Assembly (NCBI GenBank): GCA_001606155.1
Contig: LODT01000006.1
Span: forward strand, 434,001-498,000
From: Tieghemostelium lacteum
Lineage: Eukaryota; Evosea; Eumycetozoa; Dictyosteliales; Raperosteliaceae
Length of the DNA: 64,000 nucleotides
Direction: 5' to 3'
Shown here: in pieces, positions 31,014 through 43,700 of the stretch
How positions within the stretch are numbered: position 1 is the first letter of the stretch
Layout: each line of letters begins with the position of its first letter
Notes under the pieces: model-generated
Seen by the model: the letters and a program-made list of their open reading frames with translations, nothing else
What the model was told of the DNA's origin: nothing
Database searches by the model: none
Position numbers and translations under genes: made by a program

Positions 31014-32470
31014 TTAAGATGGTTGTAGGAAAGGTTGGATTCTTTTTAAGAGAGCTGGTGACAGATGTTTACTGACAAGTTGTGGAGAGATTACACTTGC
31101 AGATCGTGGTGATGATTTACCACTACTGTGATCGTCGTCACTGCTATTGATACTAATAGGTACTAATGATATAGAAGATGGAGTTGAATCGATGGTAGGT
31201 GAAGAAGGAGCAGAATCTGCAGAACAGGAATTGGTTGATAACTTTCTTTTTAGTTTTGGTGAATGTGGAGGTGAAGTGAAATTGTGATCAGTCGAAGACA
31301 ATGCAAATTCAATAAATGAATCTGATTTCTTATCACTATTGCTATTTACATTAAATGGTGGTGTTGATGATGCTGATGATATATTATGTACATTTAAATA
31401 AAGTTTACTTCCTGGAGATGATGTTAGTTTATTAGTATCTACAGAAGAACAGGATTGAATTTGAACTTGTGGTAATGGGTGCCAGAAATTTGGACCACTT
31501 TGAATGGCGCCAACACCCATAACGGATAGACTATTAATTTGGTAAAATTCTTTCATTAATTCGACATCAGACAGTGTAAGTTCGTATTCCTTTGCATTGG
31601 TAACAGTTCTCTGATATAAATGGTCAAATAGTATCTTTCTAAACTGACTCTCACTAAGGAAACTGTGTGGAGAAACTGTATAATATAAATCTTCATTTCC
31701 CTTGTCGCTTATTAGAATTGGTCTACCATCAGTTGAAAATCTATCAAAACCAATATACATGGATACATCTTCAACTTCAACACCATAATATTGCATAATT
31801 AATTCATTTTTATTTGGTTCTATATAAATATTAGTATATTGTTTTTTTTTAGGTTTTGGTAGGTATACATACGTCTATTGTATTTATTATAAAATAAAAG
31901 TGTATTTTTAATGATTGTATTTGATGGTTCATCGATATTAGTTCCAAATAGGACAACTCTTTTTGTATTTTGTTTAGTCTTTTCCATGATTAATTCAAAT
32001 TTATCTAGAAGAGCTTGATCATTACCTCGTAGTAAAAGCTCACGATATTCACCGTAGAATATAACCCTGATACCTTCAGATTCGTATAGTCTTAATAGAG
32101 ATTCATCTTCGAGTAAATGAACGACACCCCATAGATATTGAATGAACTTTGGTAAATACTCTGGACCTCTTTGTTCAAGTGTACAGAACCACATTGGATA
32201 GACTATAGTTTGGATACCATGTTGAAACATCATTACTAAGTGATATAGTAATTTCTTGAATGCAACTTTACTGTATTGGTTATAATCAATTTTCATTGTT
32301 GACGATCCATGGTTATTACCCATTGACTTTATACCCTCTTCAATTAGAAAACTTCTTCTTGTACCATCGTAGGCATAGACAATAGTGTTATTTTTACCTT
32401 TTTTGGTTTCAACAATATCTTTAATTGTTTGTGTTGATATTTTTAAAAATTCTGAAATGTCCATTGTCAT
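31014..32470 (-). CDS. Homologue of mycobacterial tuberculosinol synthase Rv3378c (cis-prenyltransferase-like), 2 exons
   Basis: Exons 32470-31873 and 31819-31014, with a 53 bp GTATGT...ATAG intron, give 467 residues. The first about 310 align end to end with M. tuberculosis Rv3378c (296 residues, recalled from memory): TIVYAYDGTRRSFLIEEGI with FPFDGTRRWF, MMFQHGIQTIVYPMW with MLFEHGIETVISPIF, RVIFYGEYRELL with HVLFYGDYKKRL, and YIGFDRFSTDGRPIL then LYYTVSPHSFLSESQFRKIL with the matching bacterial blocks. Asp35 and Arg38-Arg39 of the DGTRR motif are kept; Asp34 is catalytic in Rv3378c, which has a cis-prenyltransferase fold and converts tuberculosinyl diphosphate to tuberculosinol or its adenosine conjugate. 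Residues about 315-467 are a Ser-rich tail absent from the bacterial protein. The splice rebuilds RQPNKNELIMQYYG, matching the bacterial EIIEGYYG region. Substrate here is unknown. Confidence 0.88.
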
Positions 32471-35359
32471 GGTTAATTATTATTATTATTATTATTATAA
32501 ATTATTATTATTATAAAATAAATAAATATTAAATTATTATTATTATAAAATTAAAAATATTGGAATATTGGTATGAAATATAATGACAATAGAGAGTAAA
32601 AAAAAAAAATAAATAGTTATATATAGGTAAATGTCCTATTGGATATTATTACAGTAGTAGGAATAATAGTATTGATTGTTGTTATTGGTGATTGAGTTAT
32701 ATTTCTATTTTTATAACTTTTTGTCAGAAGACATCTAAAAACAAACCCCTGCTACTTTAAATATTGTTGTTTTCAAAAACACAATACTGATGATAAAACA
32801 GGTGCTTCTAGATATTTGTGAAAACAGTTTCTATAATAAGTTATTGATGTAGATAATATGATACAATGGCGATTTCAAAAAACACTGTTACGAGTGCTAG
32901 AGTGTTTGTGAAATTTGGTGTTGGGGGGGGGAGGAAAAAAAATAAATTCAACAACTCGTGGTGATGTTATGGTGGTTGTTGTTACACTTTGGTGGGGTGT
33001 TGGAGGTAGGGGTATATTATAACAGTTATAAAATTACAATGTTTAATAAAAAAAATAAAAATTAAAAATAATAATAATAATTAATAATATTATATAATGG
33101 ATATTTAGAATATTTTCAAAATTAGTGGCACACAAAAGACAGTGAGTAGGCTATTTTTTTGAAAATACACAATTACACAATAATTATTGGTGATTGGAAA
33201 TTTATAGAAAAACACACCAAAAACAACTAGAAACTAAATTTGATTTGTTGTTGGAGGTGTAGTAGTTAATCAAAGAAATTTCAAAAATTTGAAAAACAAA
33301 AAATTAAAAAACTTTTTGTTGATTAAACACAAATGGTTGGTTAGGATCCCTATTCCTAATGTTTGAGTTATTATATGAATACAAATATTTGTTTGAAATT
33401 GAAAACTGAATATGGTAAATCAATTTTTAGGCACAAAACACATCCCCATTTATAAAAACAAAAAAAAAACAAAAACACAAATACATGGTGCGAGATTTGG
33501 TAGTGTGATTGTCAATTTTTAAAAAATCAATGTAAAAGACAAGATGAGAGAAAAAATATTTAACACACAGATGTCAATATCCAAAAATGATCAGTGTGTT
33601 TAGTGTGTGTTTAGTGTGATTCGCATAAGAGTTTTTAATGATATTGAAAAATGTAAAAACAAAATTTAAAAAAAAAAAAGAGTATATATTAATATAACAT
33701 GTCCCATTTCTGAAGTGTAGTGAGATGTTTCACCAGTACACTATCTTAAATTATACCAACCAATTGTATATAATCAATTAAAGTAATGATGTTATATGTT
33801 GTGTTATTTTATAGATTATTACGATTTAGAGTAGAGAAGCAGCCCACACACACACAAACAAAAATTTTGTTCAGATGGTTATGTTAATGTTTTAGTGAAA
33901 AGCTATCTTTTTTAAAATGTCTCTTCTTTTTAATTTAATACTATTTTAAAATATATATTTATATATATATCTAAATATGAAATATAAAAAAAAAAAGGAA
34001 CAAAACCAATGAATTTATAAAGGTTTAAAGAGACATGCAATGGAAAAATATTTTACAAAAATTTGGTTATACTTCACGAGATCTTAAACATATTAAAGAC
34101 ATCAGATATTTATTGGATTTTTTCTTTTTGCTTTTGGTGTTTTTTTTTTTTACAAATAAAATTGCAACAGAAGTGACTTATAGTTTTTAAAAATTTTGTT
34201 TAAATGTATACCACCTAGATCATATAGCAATGTATCAAAAACAATGATGAATGAAATTCCACGTTTGGAAATTTTGCGTCGTGCTCTTAAATCTAATTTC
34301 ATTGCCTTTCATTTTGATTGATTCAACACATACCTTTAAAACACAAACTGTTTTACAAAACATCTGTTGACCAACCGACAGTCTTGTGATGTTTCTGAAA
34401 AAAAGATCATCAAACCAAAAAAAACAAAATTAAAATTAAAATCATAGTTTTATAAATATCTAGTTTTTCTATAATTTCTACAAATATTCCCTCCTCTCTT
34501 CCCGATATTCCATTGCTTAACCAATCATGTCCACTACCTTTTTTGCAATAAAATTTGATAGCATTGTTTCTCAATAAACCCTCATAAATCGTCGTAAAAG
34601 GCTAACGGATAATTTTTAAAAAATCTTCATTGGGGTAAAATCTTGATTAGAATGTGGTAGATGTTGATTATCATAATTAACAAGGAGGAAATTGTCCAAA
34701 ATTTCGTATTGAGATTGAAATGTCAGTAAATCTTGACGATATTTCACTTCTTTGACTTCCCACATAACTTGTGGTTATATCCATGACTTTTAAACACCTC
34801 TTCTCTTCTTTGAAAAATATTGTTGTGCCCCATCATTTCAAAGTACCACAATCTTGTTAGGGTTATGATCATAAACAGATAATGACTAAATCAAAGAATA
34901 CTAGCGGAATAAATTGAAAAAAAAAAATATCCATCAAATCTGTTTATACTATTGTGACAAACTAAATAGATTTAAATAAAACTTAGAAACCTAACTGCTA
35001 AAACACTTTTCTAGATTTTAGTCGTTGTATCCTATTTGAAAATCTGTTTTCACTCTGTTGGGGGTGTAATAGTGTGAATTTAAACATTATTTGAAAAGTA
35101 ATTAGTGTTTAACAAAGTGTTTTTAGATTCAAATAACAGACTTTTGTGTTAACTTATAAAATTGTTATTTGAACTTGTCATGGTGTTGTGATAAATGGAG
35201 TTTATATTCAAACTTTTTGTAATTTTCTATATCTAAATAATATCTTTTCTTTTGTTTTCAAACATGTTACTTTCTCTTTCCCTTCTCACTATATTTTGTA
35301 TTATGAGATGATGATAATTATTGATTTGGGTTTTAATTATATTAATGTTACTATTATAT
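32471..35359. other. 2.9 kb gene-poor region upstream of the Rv3378c-like gene
   Basis: No supported gene on either strand. Features noticed: TTA/ATT triplet repeats directly upstream of the minus-strand ATG (32475-32550), a G-run and GT-rich blocks (32921-32931 and 32991-33012, GGTGGGGTGTTGGAGGTAGG), GT-rich TGTGTTTAGTGTGTGTTTAG near 33597, and a CA tract CCCACACACACAC near 33843. Reading frames in 35188-35475 are not protein-like outside the NDUFB8 exon. For a compact genome this is long, so it may hold the enhancer of the 31014-32470 gene. Confidence 0.5.
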
Positions 35360-35901
35360 TTATTTTCTGGAGTTATTATAAATTGCTATTCTATCACCAT
35401 GTTTCACTCTCCATTCTTGTTCTGGAGGTGGTTGTTTGTTTGGATCACCACCATATTCTAAATAGAGATTATTAAATGGTAAATCTCTTTCAACCTTTAA
35501 TAAAATATTGGTATTATTGTTTCAGTCAGTTAAATGTTCTATATTCCTATTCTATGCTCTCAATCTATTCTAATATCCTCCAATAATCTAGAATATATGT
35601 GATTGTATATACATACTACTTGTTTGTTATTTGGATTTGAAAATATATAAACAGTGAAACCAAATAGAAATAGTGTACCAAAGAATTTTAAAAAGTAAGT
35701 TGAATATTTTGGAATATCACGTTCCAATTGTTCATCAGCATCAGGTGCCATCATATCTGGCTCTGATTCAATAATCTCTGTTTTGAATTTACCATCATAT
35801 TTTCCATCTTTAAAATATATTGGGTCTCTGTGTGCTCTTGTGAATATAGATTGTTTTGAAAGAATTGTTCTTCTCAATAAACTCTTTGATAGATGATTCA
35901 T
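35360..35901 (-). CDS. Mitochondrial complex I subunit NDUFB8 (2 exons)
   Basis: Exons 35901-35617 and 35494-35360, with a 122 bp intron (donor GTATGT, acceptor AAAG), give 139 residues. The N-terminus (NHLSKSLLRRTILSKQSIFT) is a typical mitochondrial presequence. A single membrane helix lies at about 71-88 (FLKFFGTLFLFGFTVYIF). The second exon holds the diagnostic block RDLPFNNLYLEYGGDPNKQP, close to the human NDUFB8 end YPYNNLYLERGGDPSKEP. NDUFB8 is an accessory membrane-arm subunit of NADH:ubiquinone oxidoreductase. Only the second exon makes the family clear, so it would be missed without the splice. It is divergent from the MRPL47 gene. Confidence 0.85.
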
Positions 35902-35958
35902 TTTTGAAAATGATTATCTATTGCAAAAAATGAAATAAAAAAACAATAATAATAATAA

Positions 35959-35967
35959 TATATATAT

Positions 35968-36050
<83 letters not shown>
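35959..36050. repeat. (AT)n microsatellite in a divergent promoter
   Basis: About 92 bp of nearly perfect AT dinucleotide repeat with one or two register slips, followed at once by a run of ten or more T. It fills half of the 190 bp between the divergent NDUFB8 and MRPL47 genes. Frames read through it (poly Ile-Tyr) are artefacts. Confidence 0.95.
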
Positions 36051-36058
<8 letters not shown>

Positions 36059-36091
36059 TTCATCATTTTGTCAAAAAACGAGGTTGTGAAA

Positions 36092-36857
36092 ATGAATTCA
36101 TTACTGTATAATTCACTTCGATTCAATATATGCAAATCAACTACAAATTACTTTAGTCATAGTAATAGTATTGGAAATGTACTAAAAAGATTTAAAACAG
36201 ATGTAAATAACAATAATAATAATAATAATATAAATGAAAATATAGAAACCACTCAATTGGTTAAAAACAATATTGGAAGCGGTGGATTAAAAGATCTATT
36301 TGAACATAAATATCCTAAAGGTACATTCCCAGTTGCTGGTAGATCATGGAGAGCATCTGATCTTCGTGGAAAATCATTTTCAGATCTTCACAAGTTATGG
36401 TTTGTCTTATTAAAAGAGAGAAACAAGTTATACTCTGAAAGAGAAAATTCAAAAAATAACCAATTAATCAATCCACTTAGATTGAAAAAAGTAAGTTTTG
36501 TTTCACATTTCATTTGAGTTCAGAGTTATCTGTTCATCAAATATTTGTAGAATACAAGATAGCAGGTTAGAAACTAATACAAGTTTTTGAAACTATTGTT
36601 AACAGGTTAGAAAATCAATGGGAGCAATCAAAACAGTTTTAGGAGAAAGAGATCTATTGAGAAAGAATCTTTATATATTGGCAAATTGTGATGAACAATC
36701 TAGACCAAAATATCAGGAGAAAGTGGAAAAACTAACTAAACTTGTTGGTGCAGTTTCCCTATCTCCAGGATTAAAAGAATTGGAAAATTACCAATCATCA
36801 CTTAAAGTTCTAGAAAATATTGAAAGCTCAATTGATAAAATTGAACAAAAGCAATAA
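36092..36857 (+). CDS. Mitochondrial ribosomal protein L47/uL29 (2 exons)
   Basis: Exons 36092-36490 and 36606-36857, with a 115 bp intron (GTAAGT...ACAG), give 216 residues. The start is the ATG at 36092 (MNSLLYNSLRFNICKS), a mitochondrial-type presequence. The family block GRSWRASDLRGKSFSDLHKL followed by WFVLLKERNKL is the conserved core of MRPL47/uL29m, and exon 2 continues with VRKSMGAIKTVLGERDLLRK. A short Asn run lies at about 37-47. The protein belongs to the large subunit of the mitochondrial ribosome near the exit tunnel. It shares a divergent promoter with a complex I gene. The intron contains a second acceptor-like CAGGTTAGAAA about 40 bp upstream of the used one. Confidence 0.88.
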
Positions 36858-37059
36858 ATGATTCAAGAATCTTATATTTCATTCCACACCAATTTTTTTT
36901 TTTTTTTTTTTAAGAAAGAATAAGTCCAAACCTCCCCGAAAAACCCTCCAATTCCAAAAATTGCGAAAAAAAGTCCCTTTTTATTTTATAAAGAAGACTT
37001 TTTAATTGTGGAATCTGCACAATTACAATAGCAGAGATATTGTAAATCCTAGGCGTAGA

Positions 37060-40000
37060 ATGGACAGTGATATTAATTTGTATACTTCTGCTGGAAGTGT
37101 ACCTGTATATGTACAGCCACCACAACAGACACCAGTGAATGGTTATAGATATACATTTGTAGGTGAGGCTTTAGATCAGAATTCCGAAGTAGATAAACTA
37201 TCTGAAACTTCAGAGACATCATTTACTTCTAAATCTAGTTATAATGCCAACAAGGTGATATATTCACCAGATAGCTCTGGTAATCAATTATATTTTGGAG
37301 CTGCTATAAATAACATTTATTCAGCTGAAAATGACGAAGTAACAACAGTTCAAGAAGAAAGAGCTTGGGGTGACAATCTATCTGTTAGTGCACTTAGAAA
37401 TATTGAGGATTTTGAATTTTCAAGTAATTATTAAATATTCTATTAAAATTTTAATTCAAATAATATTAATTATTTGTAATTAATGTAACATAGAGGAGAT
37501 TGTGCATTGGAATGAAGAGTTTCAAAGTTTATTGGATCAAGAAGATACACCAGAGAGATTTCAGAGATTATCATCAATGGCCAATGATTTTGTATATTGT
37601 GCGGATATATTTGGAAAAATTATCATTTCCGAGTTACATTTACCATTTGATGAAAAGACTATTAAACCTTCTTTGGATTTAGGTGGTGTTGCAGGTGGTC
37701 AGAAATATAAATGTCGTGATATCATTTTTAAATTTGCAGCAGATACTGAAGTGACACCTGGACTCTGGATGTATGGTGGAACTGGTAAAGCTGACAGTTT
37801 TGCTCAAAAATCTACAAATCATGAATTAAACGGTCTCAATCATGTGATGGATATATATGGTGGCAAAGGAGGTCTTATTAGATTTCCTTTGATTGCAATT
37901 ATCGATTATAGAGGATACAGATTATTGGCATTATCTCAATTACCAATCAACAAATCTACAATTGTCTATGGAAGTTGTGATGGTGGTAAAACTGTTCATT
38001 CATCAGTTCCTGAAATCAACAAAGAAATGGAAAGAATTGCAGGAATATTGAATTTGAAAGGACATATTGTGGGTTTACCAAAAACGACTATATTCGGACC
38101 AGGAGATATTGAAGTACATAAAGGAACTGATGGAAGATATTACATGTTAGATTTCGCCAGAATGTTTCCACCAGAGTATCCTTTGATATTTAATAACAAA
38201 GCTGGTCAGAAAATTGGAAGAGAGATATTTTATAATATGCTCAGACCAGAATTAGTTAAATTTTATCCACAAGCATTGAGTAGTGATGGTTTCTCAGGTT
38301 GGCAGACATGTTTATTTACACAAGATGAACTAAATCGTGATATTACAAAGGCTACAGATTACCTTCATAGTCAGGTAATACCCAAAGTCATTCAAAAATT
38401 AAATGAGATTCCTGAAGAAGACTATTCACCAGCACCACATAAGGCACATGAAATCATTAAAATCAATAATTTGATTCATATCGCTGGTGTAAATTTCAGA
38501 TATCTTGGTGTGATATGTAGAGATATCAAAGTACCTTGTGTAAAGGAAATTTTGATTACTGAAATTATTGCAAGAGTTTGGAAGAGAATAACCAGATCTA
38601 GGTTGAGAAAACTGATGGATATCACCAGAAGACCATCTGAAGATCCATATAAACTAATAATAGCTGATATCTTTAAAGTTCTCTTAGATCCAACTCAACC
38701 AAATCAAGATAGATTCTGGAGTGAATCTTCACCTGGAAATCTAAAATACATTGCAATGGAGATATTCCCTCGATGTCTCAACGATGAAGAAAAGAAATCG
38801 AATGTAGACCTTAGAAATCTTATTGATATTAAATTATTGGTTATAAGATTAACTCAAATGCTGAATATACGTATTAGTTTGAGTACTTTAAATCAATTCC
38901 TTCTCACACCAGATTCAAGACCATTTGTACAGATTGGGATCAGCGATATTGATGAAGTTGGATCTACTATTAAATACCCATACATAATTGATTTCAGTTG
39001 TGGTAGTAATAATCTTAGAGAGACTAGAAAAATTGTTGATAATCCTAACAAAGAGATTGATGTTCTCGAAGCTGATAGATGGGTTGATGATACCAAGCTC
39101 AAACTCAATGATGCGTTGGCTAGTATACCATCATCCTATCAGGTTCAGTTACAATTCCTTCGAGCACTTTATATAAAGTCATCGGTAATTAAGGCTCCAA
39201 ATGAACCATTTAGAATTCTCACTCTATTACTATCAATGGTACCCTCATTGGACATTACACAACAAAAATCACCATTACTACAGTCACTTGTTGGACTCTA
39301 CCATTTGAAATTGGCTTCTAGTAACTTGTTTTTTAGAGAATGCTCTTCTTGTGAGAAATTCCATAAAGAGTTGGAAATGGCAAAGAATGCATTCGAAAAG
39401 GCACTCAGTCAAGACGAAGAATGTTTACATGAACTGATTTCCAATTCTCTACCAACTAGACACTTGTATACTCCAGATTTACTTTCAATAGACCCTGTTG
39501 AGCCTCACGAGAGATTAGTGGAATACAAGACTAGAAAACTCTATGAACTCTTTACTCTTATATATATGCTGAACCATCTACAAGACCCTGACTCTATTCT
39601 TCACGACGTGTTCCAAGATTACATCTCCCAAATACAACAAATTGACAATTTTGAACTCTCTGAAGAGCTATCAGTCATCAATGGCAACAATAATGTTCTG
39701 TATGGGTTTTTTGATAGATTAGAGAACCTAAAACTATTGGTACTAAATCCATTTAATATGGATCAGGTGATATCAAATCACATTTCAAAAATGAACTCGC
39801 TTCAGTACTTGACATTAAATGGCGTGAATTTTAATATGCTTCATAATAAGTCTAATACATTCTTTAAATCTCTTCTAGGGAATTGTAAATTGGTCCAATT
39901 ATCTATTAATGATTGTGAATTAGATAAAAATTCCTTCGATGGATGCTTTGAAAATCTAAATTCACTAGTATCATTAGAGGTGGTAAACTGTCAACTTCCA

Positions 40001-40405
40001 GATACAGTATTACTACAAATCAGTAAAAATCTATCGAATATCAAAAAATTAGTTCTCAAACAATCTAAAGAGTTCACTGATTCCACTATTTGTCAATTAT
40101 TGATAAATATTAAATCTAGATTAGAAATTCTCAATTTGAATGATTGTTTTAATCTCACTGATAAAATTGTATCTGTATTGATAGAAAACCAACCAAAATT
40201 AAAAAACCTATCATTAGCATTACCATTGTTAACTCAGGAGTCTAAAAATCATCTACAAAAAACATTTCCAGTGGTATTATTTATCTCTAAAAAGAGGCGA
40301 AATACATCTTCTTCAGGTAGTAAAAGTGGAAATATTAAAAATAGTTATGGTATATTAAGCTTTTCACATGAATATATATTGACATATAAAAGTCTACGGT
40401 CATAA
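37060..40405 (+). CDS. CLU-like/LRR protein, tandem copy A (2 exons)
   Basis: Exons 37060-37423 and 37494-40405 (70 bp intron) give 1,091 residues. The small first exon ends with the module VQEERAWGDNLSVSALRNIE. Exon 2 carries a region like the CLU domain of clustered-mitochondria proteins: GGLIRFPLIAIIDYRGYRLL, SQLPINKSTIVYGSCDGGKT and GPGDIEVHKGTDGRYYMLDF followed by ARMFPPE (about 230-390). A helical middle follows (RVWKRITRSRLRKLMDITRR near 490), then a C-terminal leucine-rich region (about 870-1060; LVQLSINDCELDKNSF, RLEILNLNDCFNLTDKIVSV). CLU proteins act in mitochondrial distribution and bind mRNAs; this shorter CLU plus LRR form is a separate family and its role is unknown. Its neighbour 40766-44028 is a tandem duplicate with the same intron position. 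Confidence 0.82.
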
Positions 40406-40765
40406 ATAAATTAAGTGAAAATTCATATGGAATTCTGATTTTTAAAATGTGATATCATTAAGTCTATTTTTACCATAAGGTTTTTTAAAGTAATTTATTA
40501 TTAAAATTGAATATTTTCAATTAATTTATTATTAATTATTTTCAAACAATTCAGAATTGGGACTTAGAGGTGAAGATTTTTTTTTTTTTTTGTAAAGGTC
40601 TTCGGGTCTAATTCCACAGATCAAAAACCTGAAAAGATTCTTTAAAGGAAAGAAATAGTATTTTTAAATTTAGAATATAATAGAATAAACTTCTATTTAT
40701 TTTTAAAAAATTTTATTATATCATCGAAAGGCCAATACACTTAGGTGTACATAGATATAGAGAAT
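40406..40765. other. Spacer between the tandem CLU-like genes
   Basis: 360 bp, AT-rich with a T13 run near 40580. It is the probable promoter of copy B. No similarity to the region before copy A was evident by eye apart from the general base composition. Confidence 0.5.
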
Positions 40766-43700
40766 ATGGATTATAAAAATAGTGGATATGCCGATGAAGT
40801 AAATTTATACACAACCGAACCACAAACTCAAAACTATAGATATACATTCAATGATGATATCTCAGAATCATCATCATTGGGATCAGTTAGTAGTTATAAT
40901 CCAAATGTTGTAGTCTATTCTGAGACCTCTGGAAATAATCTATATTTTGGTGCGGAGGTCTCTAATGTCTATGGATCAAACGAACAAATTACAACCATAC
41001 AAGAGGAAAAGGCTTGGGGTGACAATTTAGCAGTCAGTACACTGAAAAATATCGAAGATTATGATATTTCTAGTAGGTATAGTTTAATAAATCAAAATGA
41101 GATATGAGTGTGATATTAATCTTGATTGTTAATGTAGGAGAGATTTTACATTGGAATGAAGAGTTTCAAAAAATTCTAGATGAGGAAGAGACCCCAGAGA
41201 GACATCAAAAATTATCAACTATTGCCAATGATTTTGTATATTGTGCTGATATTTTTGGAAAAATTATCATTTCCGAATTGCATCTACCTTTGGAAAATAA
41301 AACTATAAAACCTTTGGATTTAGGTGGTGTTGCAGGGGGTCAGAAATTTAGATGTCAGGATATAATATTTAAATTTGCAGCAGATACTGAAGTGACACCT
41401 GGACTCTGGATGTATGGTGGCTGTAATCAAGCTGATAGTTTTGCTCAAAAATCTACAAATCATGAATTAAATGGTCTCAATCATGTGATGGATGTATATG
41501 GAATGAAAGGTGGTCTTATTAGGTTCCCTTTAATGGCAATTATTGATTATAGAGGATACAGATTATTGGCATTATCTCAATTACCAATAAATAAATCTAC
41601 AATTGTCTATGGAAGTTGTGATGGTGGTAAAACTGTTCATTCATCAGTTCCTGAAATCAACAAAGAAATGGAAAGAATTGCAGGAATATTGAATTTGAGA
41701 GGGCATGTTGTGGGTTTACCAAAGTCATTTATATACGGTCCAGGAGATATTGAAGTACATAAAGGAACTGATGGAAGATATTACATGTTAGATTTCGCCA
41801 GAATGTTTCCACCAGAGTATCCTTTGATATTTAATAACAAAGCTGGTCAGAAAATTGGAAGAGAGATATTTTATAATATGCTCAGACCAGAATTAGTTAA
41901 ATCTTATCCACAAGCATTGAGTAGTGATGGTTTCTCAGGTTGGCAAACTTCATTGTTTGAAGATGACCTCAATCGTGATATTACAAAGGCTACTGATTAC
42001 CTTCATGGAAAGGTTATACCTAATCTAGTACATAATCTAAATCTGACACCTGAAGAAGACTATTCACCAGCACCACATAAGGCACATGAAGTTGTTAAAA
42101 ATCTAAATATAATCCACCACACTGGTGTAAATTTCAGATATCTTGGTGTGATATGTAGAGATATCAAAGTACCTTGTGTAAAGGAAATTTTGATCACTGA
42201 AATTATTGCAAGAGTTTGGAAAAGAATAACCAGATCTAGGTTGAGAAAACTGATGGATATCACCAGAAGACCATCTGAAGATCCATATAAACTAATAATA
42301 GCTGATATCTTTAAAGTTCTCTTAGATCCAACTCAACCAAATCAAGATAGATTCTGGAGTGAATCTTCACCTGGAAATCTAAAATACATTGCAATGGAGA
42401 TATTCCCTCGATGTCTCAACGATGAAGAAAAGAAACCGAATATTGATCTTAGAAAACTAATTGATATCAAGTTACTGGTGATAAGGTATATTCAAATGAT
42501 GAATATACGTATAAATCTAAGCACATTTAACCAATTCCTTCACACACCAGATTCAAGACCATTTGTACAGATTGGGGTCAGCGATATTGATGAAGTTGGA
42601 TCTACTATTAAATACCCTTATGTAATTGATTTCAGTTGTGGTAGTCAGTTTATGAAAGAAACTAGAGCAATTGTTGATAACCCTCACAAGGAGATTGATA
42701 TACTAGAAGCCGATAGATCTGCTGATGATGCAAAACTAAAATTTAGTGAGGCCATTATTAAACTGCCATCAGCCTTCCAAATCCATTTACAATTCTTTAG
42801 AAGTTTATACTTCAAATCCACTGTAATCAAGGCTCCAAATGAACCATTTAGAATTCTAAATGTGCTTTTGACTTTGGTTTCTGTCTCCAGAGCTGAGTTA
42901 CAACAAACTACCGATATCCAATCACTTGTTGGACTCTACCATTTGAAGTTAGCTTGTAGTCATTTGTTTTTTAGTGACCGTCCATCTATTGAAACATTCG
43001 AAAAGGAACTAGATTTGGCCAGAGAAGCTTTTGAAAACGCACTTTCCAAAGACCCAACATGTATAGATGATCTTATTATCAACTCTATACCAACTAAACA
43101 TGTATATCCACCTAATTTACTCTCAATTGCACCTATCGATCCTCATGAGAGATTAGTTGAATATAAAAAGAGAAAACTCTATGAATTATTGACTCTGATC
43201 TATCTTCTAGAACGTGTAGAGTCACAATCAGTCTTACACACTGTATTCCAAAGATTCATCTCCCAGATACAACAAATTGATAATTTCGAAATATCTGAAG
43301 AGTTTGCATCAATCAATGCCGACAATAGTCTATTACATAGTTTCTTTGGTAGACTTAAAAATCTGAAAATTTTACACCTCAACCCCATTAATATGGATCA
43401 TGTAATATCAAATCATATTGCTAATATGTCTAAACTACAGTACCTGTATCTAACTGGTGTAAATTTCTTGCCACTTGCTAATAAGTCCAATACATTCTTT
43501 AAATCTCTTCTAGGGAATTGTAAATTGGTCCAACTATCAATTAATGATTGTGAATTGGATGAAAATACATTCAAATGGTGCTTTGAACATCTAAATTCAC
43601 TAGTATCATTTGAATTGGTAAATTGTCAACTTCCAGATGTAGTATTACTACAAATCAGCAAAAATCTATCGAACATCAAAAAATTAGTTCTCAAACAATC

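Noticed and set aside
35188-35475. Plus-strand 95-codon frame
   Set aside because: Composition is not protein-like and it overlaps the antisense of the NDUFB8 second exon, which has clear homology.
36068-36091. Extended start of MRPL47
   Set aside because: Begins at TTG; the ATG at 36092 gives a typical mitochondrial presequence.
35914-36135. Minus-strand frame with long Ile-Tyr run
   Set aside because: It is the (AT)n microsatellite read as codons.
37006-37059. Extended start of CLU-like copy A
   Set aside because: The extension begins at TTG; the paralogue supports the ATG at 37060.
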